NCBI RefSeq assembly: GCF_003111665.1
Contig: NZ_CP022188.1
Location: forward strand, 4,340,001 to 4,404,000
Origin: Parazoarcus communis
GTDB taxonomy: Bacteria; Pseudomonadota; Gammaproteobacteria; Burkholderiales; Rhodocyclaceae
Direction: 5' to 3'
DNA length: 64,000 nucleotides
Shown: positions 16,874 to 26,546 of the stretch, piece after piece
Layout of the letters: every line of letters starts with the position of its first letter
How positions within the stretch are numbered: the stretch's first letter is position 1
Translations under genes and position numbers: made by a program
Notes under the pieces: generated by a model
Database searches by the model: none
What the model was told of the DNA's origin: nothing
The model's input: the letters and a program-made list of their open reading frames with translations, nothing else

Positions 16874-18195
16874 CGGGCAGCGCAATCGGCCTCACCATGG
16901 GTGTGGTGATGATGGGCATGCTGGCGCTGCGAGTGCAGATCGGCATTGCGATGTTCATCACCGGCGCCGCCGGCTACGTCTGGGTATCCGGCATGGACCC
17001 ACTCCTGGCCTATCTGAAGAACGCACCCTACGGACGGTTCTCGCTCTACGACCTGTCCGTGGTTCCGCTGTTCCTGCTGATGGGGCAGTTTGCGACCCAC
17101 GGAGGCCTGTCGCGTGCGCTGTTCAAGGCGGGCAATGCCTTCATCGGACATTGGCGCGGTGGCATGGCAATGGCTGGCGTCGCATCGTGCGCGGGCTTCG
17201 GCGCGATCTGTGGCTCCTCGCTCGCCACTGCAGCGACGATGTCGCACGTGGTGCTGCCGGAACTCAAGCGCCACCAGTACAAACCGAGCCTGGCCGCCGG
17301 TTCACTGGCCGCAGGCGGCACGCTCGGCATCCTGATTCCGCCCTCGGTGCCGCTGGTCATCTACGCCATCCTCGCCGAACAGAACATCGCCAAGCTGTTC
17401 CTTGCGGCCTTCGTACCGGGCATCCTCGCCGCGCTCGGCTACATGCTCGTGATTGCGGTGGTTACGCGAGTCGACCCCGCCTCCGGCGGCCCAGGCTCCC
17501 CCAAGCATAGCTGGGGCGAACGTCTGCAGACGGTGATCGACACCTGGCCGGTGCTGCTGATCTTCACTGTTGTCATCGGCGGCATCTACGGCGGCCTCTT
17601 CACTCCCACCGAGGCGGCCTCGATCGGCGCTCTTGCGACCGGCGTTGCTGCATGGAGGTCGGGCGGACTGAAGGGCGAAGGGCTCAGGCAATGCCTGTAT
17701 GGCACGGCGACCGGCACCGGGATGATGTTCCTGATCCTGCTCGGCGCGGACATGCTCAACTCCTTCATGGCCTTGTCGCAGCTACCCGCCGAGGCTGCTG
17801 CCTGGGTGCAGGAAATGGGCTTCGGTCCCTTCACCGTGCTGCTTGCGATCATCGTCATCTACATGCTGCTCGGTTGCGTGATGGACAGCCTGTCGATGAT
17901 CCTGCTCACTGTGCCGATCTTCCTGCCCATCGTGCTCGGCATGGAGTACTGGGGTCTGGGGCTGGAAGAGAAGGCGATCTGGTTCGGCATGGTTGCGCTG
18001 GTGGTGATGGAGATCGGCCTGATCACCCCGCCAGTGGGCATGAACGTCTACATCATCAACGGCGTTGCAAAGGACATTCCGATGGCCACCATCTTCCGCG
18101 GTGTGCTGCCGTTCCTGGCATCGGACATCGTACGCATCGTCCTGCTCGTGGTATTCCCGAGCATCTCGCTGGTGGCGCTGCGCGTTTTCGGCTGA
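16870..18195 (+). CDS. TRAP transporter large permease, DctM type
   Basis: The ion-coupled channel subunit of the TRAP system, 441 residues and about eleven or twelve hydrophobic segments. Characteristic motifs are ASCAGFGAICGSSLATAATM, AAGGTLGILIPPSVPLVIYA and the C-terminal GLITPPVGMNVYIIN. The ATG at 16870 overlaps the dctQ stop; the much longer open frame upstream is a shadow of dctQ. It closes the operon and ends 26 bp from the convergent AraC gene. With DctP and DctQ it forms a complete importer, probably for 3-hydroxybenzoate or a related acid. Confidence 0.93.
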   Translation: MTGSAIGLTMGVVMMGMLALRVQIGIAMFITGAAGYVWVSGMDPLLAYLKNAPYGRFSLYDLSVVPLFLLMGQFATHGGLSRALFKAGNAFIGHWRGGMAMAGVASCAGFGAICGSSLATAATMSHVVLPELKRHQYKPSLAAGSLAAGGTLGILIPPSVPLVIYAILAEQNIAKLFLAAFVPGILAALGYMLVIAVVTRVDPASGGPGSPKHSWGERLQTVIDTWPVLLIFTVVIGGIYGGLFTPTEAASIGALATGVAAWRSGGLKGEGLRQCLYGTATGTGMMFLILLGADMLNSFMALSQLPAEAAAWVQEMGFGPFTVLLAIIVIYMLLGCVMDSLSMILLTVPIFLPIVLGMEYWGLGLEEKAIWFGMVALVVMEIGLITPPVGMNVYIINGVAKDIPMATIFRGVLPFLASDIVRIVLLVVFPSISLVALRVFG

Positions 18196-18221
18196 AACCG
18201 CCCCAATCAGTCAAAGGCCGT

Positions 18222-19109
18222 TCAATTCGTGTTCCGGCGGACGTGAGTCTGCCGGAACACCGATGGCGGCATCCCCTCCCTGCGTGCAAAGAAGCGCGAA
18301 AAATAGGCCGGATCACGGAAACCCAGCGCATAGCCGATGCCGGTTACGTCGAGGTCGGAATAGGCCAGCAGGCGACGCGCTTCGAGCAGCAGACGCTGAT
18401 GGATCATGTCCTGCGCGCTGACCCCTGCCTCGCGCCTGCAGTTGTTGTTCAACTGTGCAGTCGACACGCCAAGGCGCTGGGCATAGAAAGACAAGGGCTG
18501 CCACGCCCGGAAATGTTCGTCGACCAGGGCGACGAAGCGCTCTACCCGGGCCCGGATCCGGCTCTGCCCGCGCTCGTCGTCGGCCAGTCTGCCTGCACGT
18601 GCAAGCTGCACCAGCACCAGGCCCAGAATCGCCATGAGCGTGGTCATGCGGCCTGGCTGATGGCCTGCGTACTCGCGCGCAAACTGCTCGAAGTGCAGTC
18701 GCATCAGGGCCAGCGTGTCGGCCTCTCCTGCCAGTGGCAAGTAACTGAAACCGTCGAAGACCCCGCGCAGTTCACCCGAGAGCACGAACAGTTCGCCGAG
18801 CAGCGTTTGCGGCAGCGTGATGATCTGCCCCTGGATGTCGGGTGAAAAGCGAAAGCCATGAATCCGTCGGGGCGGCACCATCAGCACGCACGGCAAATCA
18901 AGTCCGAGCGGCACGGTTTCGAAGCTCATTTCGGCGCTGCCAGAGCGCAGGAAGACCACATGCACAAGCGTATCGTGCGCATGCGGCGTGATTTCCCAAT
19001 CGTACAGGGCACTGCGAGCGGCAATGGTCTCGTGGTGCAGCGGCTCCGGCGTGGACCACAGCTCCTTCTCGCCAAACAGCTTGTAAGTCGGGACGACGGC
19101 CTTGCTCAT
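18222..19109 (-). CDS. AraC-family regulator of pobA (PobR-like)
   Basis: A 295-residue AraC regulator with an N-terminal cupin-like effector domain (HAHDTLVHVVFLRSGSAEMSF) and a C-terminal pair of helix-turn-helix motifs (FYAQRLGVSTAQLNNNCRREAG and GIGYALGFRDPAYFSRFFARREGMPPSVFR). It diverges from pobA, as in the AraC-type PobR/PobC systems of Azotobacter and Pseudomonas, and probably activates it in response to 4-hydroxybenzoate. The ATG at 19109 is preferred; a GTG at 19136 would add nine residues. Direct repeats in front of pobA are the likely target. Confidence 0.87.
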   Translation of the reverse strand: MSKAVVPTYKLFGEKELWSTPEPLHHETIAARSALYDWEITPHAHDTLVHVVFLRSGSAEMSFETVPLGLDLPCVLMVPPRRIHGFRFSPDIQGQIITLPQTLLGELFVLSGELRGVFDGFSYLPLAGEADTLALMRLHFEQFAREYAGHQPGRMTTLMAILGLVLVQLARAGRLADDERGQSRIRARVERFVALVDEHFRAWQPLSFYAQRLGVSTAQLNNNCRREAGVSAQDMIHQRLLLEARRLLAYSDLDVTGIGYALGFRDPAYFSRFFARREGMPPSVFRQTHVRRNTN

Positions 19110-19170
19110 GCTTGATCTCAGTGATTCATCGAACACCCGACCGAATGATTATCCGGACTTGCGAAAAGTA

Positions 19171-20457
<1,287 letters not shown>

Positions 20458-20479
20458 GGGTCCAGCATTCCAGCCCCAA

Positions 20480-20525
20480 GGGCTGCCGCCGTGGTTTCCT
20501 GACCACGGCGACAGCCCTTATTCTT
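20480..20525 (+). terminator. rho-independent terminator of pobA
   Basis: A 15-bp stem with one mismatch (arms 20480-20494 and 20503-20517) closes an 8-base loop and is followed by TTATTCTTGTT. It lies 23 bp after the pobA stop. Confidence 0.85.
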
Positions 20526-20558
20526 GTTGGGATGATCAGGCACACCGCCACCTGGTTA

Positions 20559-20614
20559 TTCCAAATGGAATTCCGGTCGCAACTCCTCTATGCTTCCCAG
20601 TACAAGGCGGTACT
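20559..20614 (+). promoter_or_regulatory. palindromes in the leader of the cysteine-rich gene
   Basis: TTCCA-AA-TGGAA (20559-20570) and AGTAC-N6-GTACT (20599-20614) bracket a possible -10 TATGCT (20589-20594). They lie 15-70 bp before the start codon at 20629. Operator function is inference. Confidence 0.35.
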
Positions 20615-20628
20615 AGAGGAGACAGACA

Positions 20629-21069
20629 ATGGACAGGAACGGACGAGTGGCAACCTGGCTCGAACTCGCGGTTGCGCCCGAGTGGCGACGCAAGTCGATG
20701 CATGTGTGTGTGCACCCGGTTGGCATGGGAGACGATCAATGCTTTGCCATCTCAATGGATGGTCGTCGCCTGTGCGCAAGCAACGGTCAGCTCACGACAT
20801 TTCGTGGACGCCTGGCGGTCGAGCGCTTTCTGCACATGGTTCAGATTGAGACTTTCGACCTTGCCGAGCCCGACCCGGGGATGAGCTCATTCCCGCGCGG
20901 TTATTTCTGCCTGTGCCTGAACCGGCAGAACTGCCTGAGCCCCTGCGCTGAACAGGTCGATCGTAACGAACCGACCTGTTCGCCGACCTGCAGCCTGAGC
21001 CAGGCCGAGTGGCATCCGCATGCTGCAGCCACCGACAGAGTACAAAGCAGCGGGGCACGACACAGCTGA
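20629..21069 (+). CDS. cysteine-rich hypothetical protein
   Basis: I do not recognise this 146-residue protein. It has a strong ribosome site (GAGGAGAC), normal codon use and no signal peptide or membrane helix. Nine cysteines are present (27, 38, 49, 94, 96, 102, 106, 117, 121); the last six fall in CLC, C-x3-C and C-x3-C spacings within 28 residues, suggesting a metal- or cluster-binding tail. The first half contains an EWRRKSMHVCVHPVGMGDD patch and a short beta-like region. It stands alone between the pobA terminator and the convergent NAGGN operon. An alternative is a short-lived lineage-specific gene. Confidence 0.65.
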   Translation: MDRNGRVATWLELAVAPEWRRKSMHVCVHPVGMGDDQCFAISMDGRRLCASNGQLTTFRGRLAVERFLHMVQIETFDLAEPDPGMSSFPRGYFCLCLNRQNCLSPCAEQVDRNEPTCSPTCSLSQAEWHPHAAATDRVQSSGARHS

Positions 21070-21080
21070 AGAGCTCGAGA

Positions 21081-21104
21081 CGCACCGCGAACACTCGCGG
21101 TGCG
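21081..21104. terminator. bidirectional hairpin between convergent genes
   Basis: A perfect 10-bp stem CGCACCGCGA/TCGCGGTGCG with an ACAC loop lies in the 41-bp gap between the cysteine-rich gene and the M42 peptidase gene. It has no T-tract on either side, so termination is likely but not certain. Confidence 0.5.
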
Positions 21105-21110
21105 ATCGAC

Positions 21111-22316
21111 TCATAGCCGCTCTGAAGGCGTCACTGAGAGCGGCGTATCGAGAAACTCCTCGGGCATCGGAAGCGGTGTCGTGGGCAGCACCATGTCCTG
21201 CGGTCGCAGCTGCTCGGTGAAGCCTTCGAGCGAGCCCATCGAGTGGCTGTCACGACGCGCAACCGGTTCGCTGATCATGTAGGCGATCACCAGCTGCGTC
21301 AGCGCTACAAGCGCGTCGCGGTGGGTGCGCTCCTGTCCGTGCGAGGCATCTGCGCCAAAGCCGATCAGCGCGGTTCGAATATCGTTTCCAGCCTCTACCG
21401 CCGCCGCCGAGTCGGAACGGTAGTAGCGGAAGATGTCGCGCCGATGGGCGATGTTGTTTTCCTTCGCCAGGCTGATCAGCTTGTGCGTCAGGTGATAGTC
21501 GAAGGGTCCGGACATGTCCTGCATGCAGATTGTTGTCGCATGCTCCGAAGTGTTCTGTCCCGGCGCAGCAATCGCGATGTCGAGGCTGAGCATCTCGGCA
21601 ATTTCGCCATGCAAGGCAGCCGATGCACCCGAGCCAACCTCCTCGGTAATCGTGAGCAGCGGATGCACGTCCACCGGCAGTTGCAGCTTGTGATCACGCA
21701 CCGCCTTGCATGCAGTGAGCAATGCGGCCACCGCCGCCTTGTCGTCAAGGTAACGCGAGTTGATGTAGCCGTTAGGCAGGAGTTCGGGCTCGGGGTCGAA
21801 AGCGATCCAGTCGCCGACATTGATACCGGCCTGCTCCAGACCCGCACGATCCGTGACGGGCAGATCGACCCTGACCTCGACGAACTCCCAGCCGACTGGC
21901 TGGGTATCGACCTCGCCACCAAACGCATGCCCCGATGTCTTGAGCGGGAGACAGGTCCCGCGCACATGGCCGGCGTCGGTAAATATGGTCAGCCGCGAGC
22001 CCTCGGAGAAGCGGGAGGACCAGTGCCCGATCGGCACGATCTCGAGCCGGCCGTTAGCCTTGAGGCTGCGCACCATGCCGCCGAGCGTGTCGAGATGCGC
22101 AACGATCGCGCGTGCAGGCTGCGCTTCGCGCCCGCGCAAGGTGCCGCGAATCGCACCGCGACGGGTCAGTTCATAGGAGATCTCGAGTGCTTCCATACGC
22201 CCCGCCGCGTAGCGAACCACCGCATCCGTGAGCCCGACCGGGCTGGGGATGGCCAGCAGTTGCAGCATGGTTTCTTCGAGATATTCATAATCGATTGGCG
22301 GTATTTTCTGTGTCAT
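21111..22316 (-). CDS. M42-family peptidase of the NAGGN osmolyte cluster
   Basis: A cytoplasmic metallopeptidase-like protein of 401 residues that accompanies the N-acetylglutaminylglutamine amide genes in many bacteria. Visible metal-site motifs are AIVAHLDTLGG (His, Asp), YLDDKAAVAALL (bridging Asp), TEEVGSGAS (catalytic Glu pair) and SLDIAIAAPG. The C-terminal ~50 residues are polar and extend past the catalytic core. The role in the pathway is not established; turnover of the dipeptide osmolyte is a reasonable guess. Its ATG overlaps the synthetase stop as ATGA, so the three genes form one operon. Confidence 0.88.
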   Translation of the reverse strand: MTQKIPPIDYEYLEETMLQLLAIPSPVGLTDAVVRYAAGRMEALEISYELTRRGAIRGTLRGREAQPARAIVAHLDTLGGMVRSLKANGRLEIVPIGHWSSRFSEGSRLTIFTDAGHVRGTCLPLKTSGHAFGGEVDTQPVGWEFVEVRVDLPVTDRAGLEQAGINVGDWIAFDPEPELLPNGYINSRYLDDKAAVAALLTACKAVRDHKLQLPVDVHPLLTITEEVGSGASAALHGEIAEMLSLDIAIAAPGQNTSEHATTICMQDMSGPFDYHLTHKLISLAKENNIAHRRDIFRYYRSDSAAAVEAGNDIRTALIGFGADASHGQERTHRDALVALTQLVIAYMISEPVARRDSHSMGSLEGFTEQLRPQDMVLPTTPLPMPEEFLDTPLSVTPSERL

Positions 22317-24061
22317 GTGTAATCTTCTCCTGTGGGCAGCCGACTGCGCGGAAACAGCAGGTCGACAAAGCGCTCCGCGGTGGGCTGAGGCTCATGGTTT
22401 GCGAGCCCGGGGCGTTCGTTGGCCTCGATGATGACGTAATCCGGGCCATCGACCGCCGGCACCAGAAAGTCGAGCCCGGTCACCGGAATATCGAGCACGC
22501 GGGCAGCCCTTTCGGCGGCTTCGCGCAAGGCCGGGTGCAAGTCCGCGGTCACATCGTGAATGGTGCCACCGGTGTGCAGATTGGCAGTGTTGCGCACCCG
22601 CAGCCGGGTTTCGGCGGGCAGCACAGACGACAGCGTCCAGCCTTGCGAACGAATGCAGCGCTCGGCTTCGTCATCAAGGGGGATCTTCGACTCGCCCCCT
22701 GTGGCCGCAGCGCGACGCCGACTCTGCTTCTCGACCAGGGTCTGCACCGAACTCTCGCCATCGCCGACCACCACTGGCGGGCGCCTCACTGCAGCGGCCA
22801 CCACGCGAAAATCGATGACGACGATGCGAAGATCCTCGCCGCTGCAGAACTGCTCGACAATAACGCGATCGCAGAAACCATGCGCACGCTCCACCGCAGC
22901 CGTGACTTCATCCGCTGCCGTGAGATTGACGCTGATACCCTTGCCCTGCTCACCCTCGACCGGCTTGACCACGACTGCGCCATACCTGGCCAGAAATGCG
23001 GCGCGCGCGGCGGGGTCATCGGCACCGATCTGGGCCGGCACGCTGACCCCTTCTGCCGCCAGCAGTTTCAGCGTCACGCGCTTGTCCTGGCAGCGGCTCA
23101 TTGCAATGGCCGAGGTCAGCTCGGACAGCGACTCGCGACAGACGATGCTGCGCCCGCCCAGCGTCAGGCGGAAGTACCCGCCCTCGGCATCCAGAATCTC
23201 GGCGTGAATGCCGCGCCGTATGGCCTCGTCGACAATCAGACGCGCATACGGGTTGAGCCCCTCGAGGCCTTCAGACGGGCCGGTAAACAGCGCCTCGTTG
23301 ATCGCATTGCGCCGCTTCACCGCGAACGCCGGAATCCGCTGAAAGCCGAGCTTTTCGTACAGGCTGATCGCCTGGGCGTTGTCGTGCAACACCGAAACGT
23401 CCATCCATGCCCTGCCCCGTGCAAGGTAGTGCTCGGCGAGATAGCGCACCAGCGCCTCACCCACGCCGGGATAGGTTGCCTGCGGTGCCACAGCCAGCGC
23501 CCACAGACTGGAACCGGCCTGGGGGTCGGCAAAGGCTTCGACATGATCCATGCCCATTGCCACGCCGATCACCTCGCCGGTGCTGCGATCCTCGGCCAGC
23601 GCATAGGTGATCACCCGGCTCGCGCGCTCACGCCACACCCGTTGCGGATCGACCGGCACCATGCGTCGCATCCGGTACAGGGCATTGATCGCGGCCACAT
23701 CTGCGCGGGTGCGCAAACGCCGCACATTGAATCCGCGACGCGTCGCGCGTTGAGCGCGATAGGCACTCAATTGCAGGCGGAAGGCATCGGACGGGTCAAG
23801 AAAGAGCTGTTGCGGTGCGGAGCCCACCACCACCTGCGGCTTTTCGACATAGAAGGCAATATCACGCTGGCCCGCACGCTCAAGCAACAACTGGCTGGCG
23901 AGCGCGGCCGGATCGCGCCAGGTCTGTGCCGGCAGCCAGCGCCCCCAGCCACACTCCACGATGACATCCTCCGGCATCGCCGCGGCTTCGGGCTGACCGG
24001 CGGGCAGATGCAGCGCCTGATTTCCGGCGCGTCTCACGCGCGCAAGCTGTTTGCGGATCAT
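22313..24061 (-). CDS. ngg: N-acetylglutaminylglutamine synthetase (GNAT plus ATP-grasp)
   Basis: The enzyme builds N-acetylglutaminylglutamine, the precursor of the osmoprotectant NAGGN. The ~582-residue protein is a fusion: an N-terminal half with a GNAT acetyltransferase fold (SSLWALAVAPQATYPGVGEALVRYLAEHYLARG, then NAQAISLYEKLGFQRI) and a C-terminal ATP-grasp ligase (VVVKPVEGEQGKGISVNL, IVIDFRVVAAAVRR, VIIEANERPGLANHEP). The ATG at 24061 is chosen because GGAG lies 6 bases upstream; another ATG at 24082 overlaps the upstream gene. It sits between the amidotransferase and the M42 peptidase. Confidence 0.9.
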   Translation of the reverse strand: MIRKQLARVRRAGNQALHLPAGQPEAAAMPEDVIVECGWGRWLPAQTWRDPAALASQLLLERAGQRDIAFYVEKPQVVVGSAPQQLFLDPSDAFRLQLSAYRAQRATRRGFNVRRLRTRADVAAINALYRMRRMVPVDPQRVWRERASRVITYALAEDRSTGEVIGVAMGMDHVEAFADPQAGSSLWALAVAPQATYPGVGEALVRYLAEHYLARGRAWMDVSVLHDNAQAISLYEKLGFQRIPAFAVKRRNAINEALFTGPSEGLEGLNPYARLIVDEAIRRGIHAEILDAEGGYFRLTLGGRSIVCRESLSELTSAIAMSRCQDKRVTLKLLAAEGVSVPAQIGADDPAARAAFLARYGAVVVKPVEGEQGKGISVNLTAADEVTAAVERAHGFCDRVIVEQFCSGEDLRIVVIDFRVVAAAVRRPPVVVGDGESSVQTLVEKQSRRRAAATGGESKIPLDDEAERCIRSQGWTLSSVLPAETRLRVRNTANLHTGGTIHDVTADLHPALREAAERAARVLDIPVTGLDFLVPAVDGPDYVIIEANERPGLANHEPQPTAERFVDLLFPRSRLPTGEDYT

Positions 24062-24071
24062 CACCCGCTCC

Positions 24072-25844
24072 TCAGGAAACATGCGTCTGCAGCCACCACT
24101 CGAGCAGGCCCAGCTGCCAGAGCTTGGAGCCGCGCAACGGGGTGATGTGCGCCATCGGATCGGCCAACAGGGTGTCGACGTAATCCTTGCGGAACAGCCC
24201 GCGTTCCCGCGCCGAGCGGCTGCTCAGCGAATCGCGCACCCGCTCCAGCACCGGCCCCTGAAGATACTTGAGCGCCGGGACCGGAAAGTAGCCTTTGGGG
24301 CGGTCGATGACCGCAGACGGAATGACCTTGCGCGCCGCCTCCTTGAGCACGCCCTTGCCCCCATGCGACAGCTTGTGCCGGGCGGGAATGCGTGCAGCGA
24401 GTTCGACCAGTTCGTGATCGAGGAAAGGCACCCGCGCCTCGAGGCCGAAAGCCATTGTCATGTTGTCGACCCGCTTCACCGGGTCGTCCACCAGCATGAT
24501 CGTCGTATCCAGGCGCAAGGCCTTGTCCACCGGATCATGCGCACCCGGCGTATTGAAACTGGCAGCAACGAAGGCGCCGCTGCAATCCACTCCCTGATAC
24601 GCAGGGCTCACGACGCGGCTGTACTCTTCAAAATCGCGGTCGCGGAAGGCGGCGAGATAATCTGCCACCGGATCATTGCTGTTGGCCACCTTCGGGTACC
24701 AGTGATAGCCACCGAAGACCTCGTCGGCGCCCTGCCCGCTCTGCACGACCTTGCTGTGGCGCGACACTGCTTCGGAAAGCAGATAGAAGCCGATGCAGTC
24801 GTGGCTCACCATGGGCTCGTTCATCGCGCCGACCGCTTCGGGCAGGCGGGTGAGCAATTCTGATTCGGGCACGAAGATGCGCTCATGAATCGTGCCGAAC
24901 TCACGCGCGACGATGTCTGCGTACTCGAACTCGTTACCCTTCTCGCCGCCCACATCCTCGAAGCCGACGTTGTAGGTACGCAGATCCTGCACCCCGGCCT
25001 CGGACATCAAGCCGACGATCAGGCTCGAATCAACACCGCCGGAGAGCAAGGCGCCCACCGGCACATCCGCCACCAGCCTGCGCTTCACCGCGCCTCGCAG
25101 GCTGTCGAGCAGGATTTCGGTCCACTCTTCAAAGCTGCGGTTCTCATCGGCCGCATCCTGCGGATAAACCAGCGACCAGAAGCTGCGTTCGGTGCGGCGC
25201 CCATCCGCCTCGATACTCATCAGGGTGCCGGGCGGCAGCTTGCGAACACCGGTCAGCAACGTGTACGGCGCCGGCACCACCGCATGAAAGGACAGATAGA
25301 AGTTGAGTGCGGCGGGATCGATGCTGGTATCCACCCCACCCGCCTCGAGCAGAGCCGGCAGGCTGGACGCAAAGCGCAGACCGCCGGCCACCTCGGCGTA
25401 ATACAGGGGCTTGATGCCGAGACGGTCGCGTCCGAGCATTACCTTGCCGCTGTCACGCTCCCAGATCGCAAAGGCAAACATGCCATTGAGGCGCTGCACG
25501 AAGTCCGGCCCCCAGGCGTGGTAGGCCTTCAGCAGCACCTCGGTGTCGCCATGCGAAAAGAACTGATAGCCCTTGGCCTCGAGTTCCCGCCGAAGCTCGG
25601 GGTGATTGTAGATTGCACCGTTGAACACGATGCCCAGACCGAGTTGTGGATCCACCATCGGTTGCTGCGCAGATTCGGAGAGATCCATGATCTTGAGCCG
25701 CCGGTGGCCCCAGGCCTGTGCGCCCTGCGCAAACATGCCGCCGTTGTCCGGACCGCGCCGCCGCTGATGCTCGTTCATCCGCGCAATGGCGCCAAGATCG
25801 GGCGTCTGCCCGTCGAATCTCACTTCACCCGCAATTCCACACAT
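24072..25844 (-). CDS. asnO: N-acetylglutaminylglutamine amidotransferase (asparagine synthase-like)
   Basis: This glutamine-dependent amidotransferase makes the C-terminal amide of NAGGN. The 590-residue protein begins MCGIAGEV, so the class II glutaminase nucleophile Cys2 is in place, and continues with RRGPDNGG and GIVFNGAIYNH motifs. The synthetase half has the PP-loop motif GALLSGGVDSSLIVGLM and the AsnB-like GLEARVPFLDHELVELAARIP. It is the promoter-proximal gene of the NAGGN operon, followed after ~10 bp by the synthetase. Regulation by osmolarity is known for homologues; no clear promoter was identified here. Confidence 0.92.
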   Translation of the reverse strand: MCGIAGEVRFDGQTPDLGAIARMNEHQRRRGPDNGGMFAQGAQAWGHRRLKIMDLSESAQQPMVDPQLGLGIVFNGAIYNHPELRRELEAKGYQFFSHGDTEVLLKAYHAWGPDFVQRLNGMFAFAIWERDSGKVMLGRDRLGIKPLYYAEVAGGLRFASSLPALLEAGGVDTSIDPAALNFYLSFHAVVPAPYTLLTGVRKLPPGTLMSIEADGRRTERSFWSLVYPQDAADENRSFEEWTEILLDSLRGAVKRRLVADVPVGALLSGGVDSSLIVGLMSEAGVQDLRTYNVGFEDVGGEKGNEFEYADIVAREFGTIHERIFVPESELLTRLPEAVGAMNEPMVSHDCIGFYLLSEAVSRHSKVVQSGQGADEVFGGYHWYPKVANSNDPVADYLAAFRDRDFEEYSRVVSPAYQGVDCSGAFVAASFNTPGAHDPVDKALRLDTTIMLVDDPVKRVDNMTMAFGLEARVPFLDHELVELAARIPARHKLSHGGKGVLKEAARKVIPSAVIDRPKGYFPVPALKYLQGPVLERVRDSLSSRSARERGLFRKDYVDTLLADPMAHITPLRGSKLWQLGLLEWWLQTHVS

Positions 25845-26096
25845 ATGGCTTTCCTGTTTGATGACAAGCTATACATTCTACCAAACTTGTTTTGTGCAAA
25901 TTCATTCATCACAATTCGCATCTACATACGTCATAGTCCGTAACTGCTCCCGACGCGAGGAATTGCACGCATTCAAGTCGCCGGGCCGGGCACGAAGTCG
26001 GGTAAAATCCTGCCCTCCTCCGCTGCGCGCAAACGCTCTGTCTAAGGCGCAAGCGCTGCCGAACCCATGTACGCCCCACCACCTCGGAGCATTTCG
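25845..26096. other. AT-rich divergent intergenic region
   Basis: The 252-bp stretch between asnO and the YqeY gene is visibly AT-richer near asnO (25850-25940) than the surrounding DNA, as expected for promoters. TAAAAT at 26003-26008 could be a -10 for the YqeY gene. No confident -35 partner, operator or small gene was found; rpsU, the usual neighbour of yqeY, is absent. Confidence 0.4.
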
Positions 26097-26537
26097 ATGA
26101 GCCTTCTGGCACAACTGAAAAAGGATTCACTGCTGGCGCGCAAGGCCGCGGACAGCGTTCGCGCCACCCTGCTGAGCACCCTGATCGGCGAAGCCGAAAT
26201 GGTGGGCAAGAACGCAGGCAACCGCGAAAGCAGCGACGACGAAGTGCAACAAACCATCCGCAAGTTTCTGAAGAACAACCAGGAAGCGCTGGCCGTCATC
26301 AAGGACGAAGGGCGCCTTGCCATTCTGCGCACCGAATCCGAGATCCTCGCGACCTACCTGCCGGCCATGGCATCAGAAGCCGAGGTAAAGGCATTCATTG
26401 CTGAAACCGTCGCAGGCCTCGCCGATCGCAGCCCGAAGTCCATGGGTACCGTGATGGGTGCGCTGAAGGCAAAGTACGGCACCAACTTTGATGCCAAACA
26501 GGCCAATGCCTGGGTGCGTGAGGCGCTGGCGGGCTGA
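26097..26537 (+). CDS. GatB/YqeY-domain protein
   Basis: A 146-residue all-helical protein of the YqeY family, related to the tail domain of the amidotransferase subunit GatB that contacts tRNA. Motifs include MSLLAQLKKDSLLARKAAD, LRTLLSTLI-like ATLLSTLIGEAEMV, and a C-terminal MGTVMGALKAKYGTNFDAKQAN. GGAG precedes the ATG at 26097. The gene usually follows rpsU in proteobacteria, but here it stands alone, 10 bp from the convergent DUF2875 gene. Its exact function in tRNA amidation or translation is unproven. Confidence 0.9.
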   Translation: MSLLAQLKKDSLLARKAADSVRATLLSTLIGEAEMVGKNAGNRESSDDEVQQTIRKFLKNNQEALAVIKDEGRLAILRTESEILATYLPAMASEAEVKAFIAETVAGLADRSPKSMGTVMGALKAKYGTNFDAKQANAWVREALAG

Positions 26538-26546
26538 GACACCCCC

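Noticed and set aside
22295..24145. 616-codon open frame opposite the NAGGN synthetase gene
   Set aside because: It is the antisense shadow of a strongly recognised protein in high-GC DNA; residues are His/Arg/Gly-rich without motifs.
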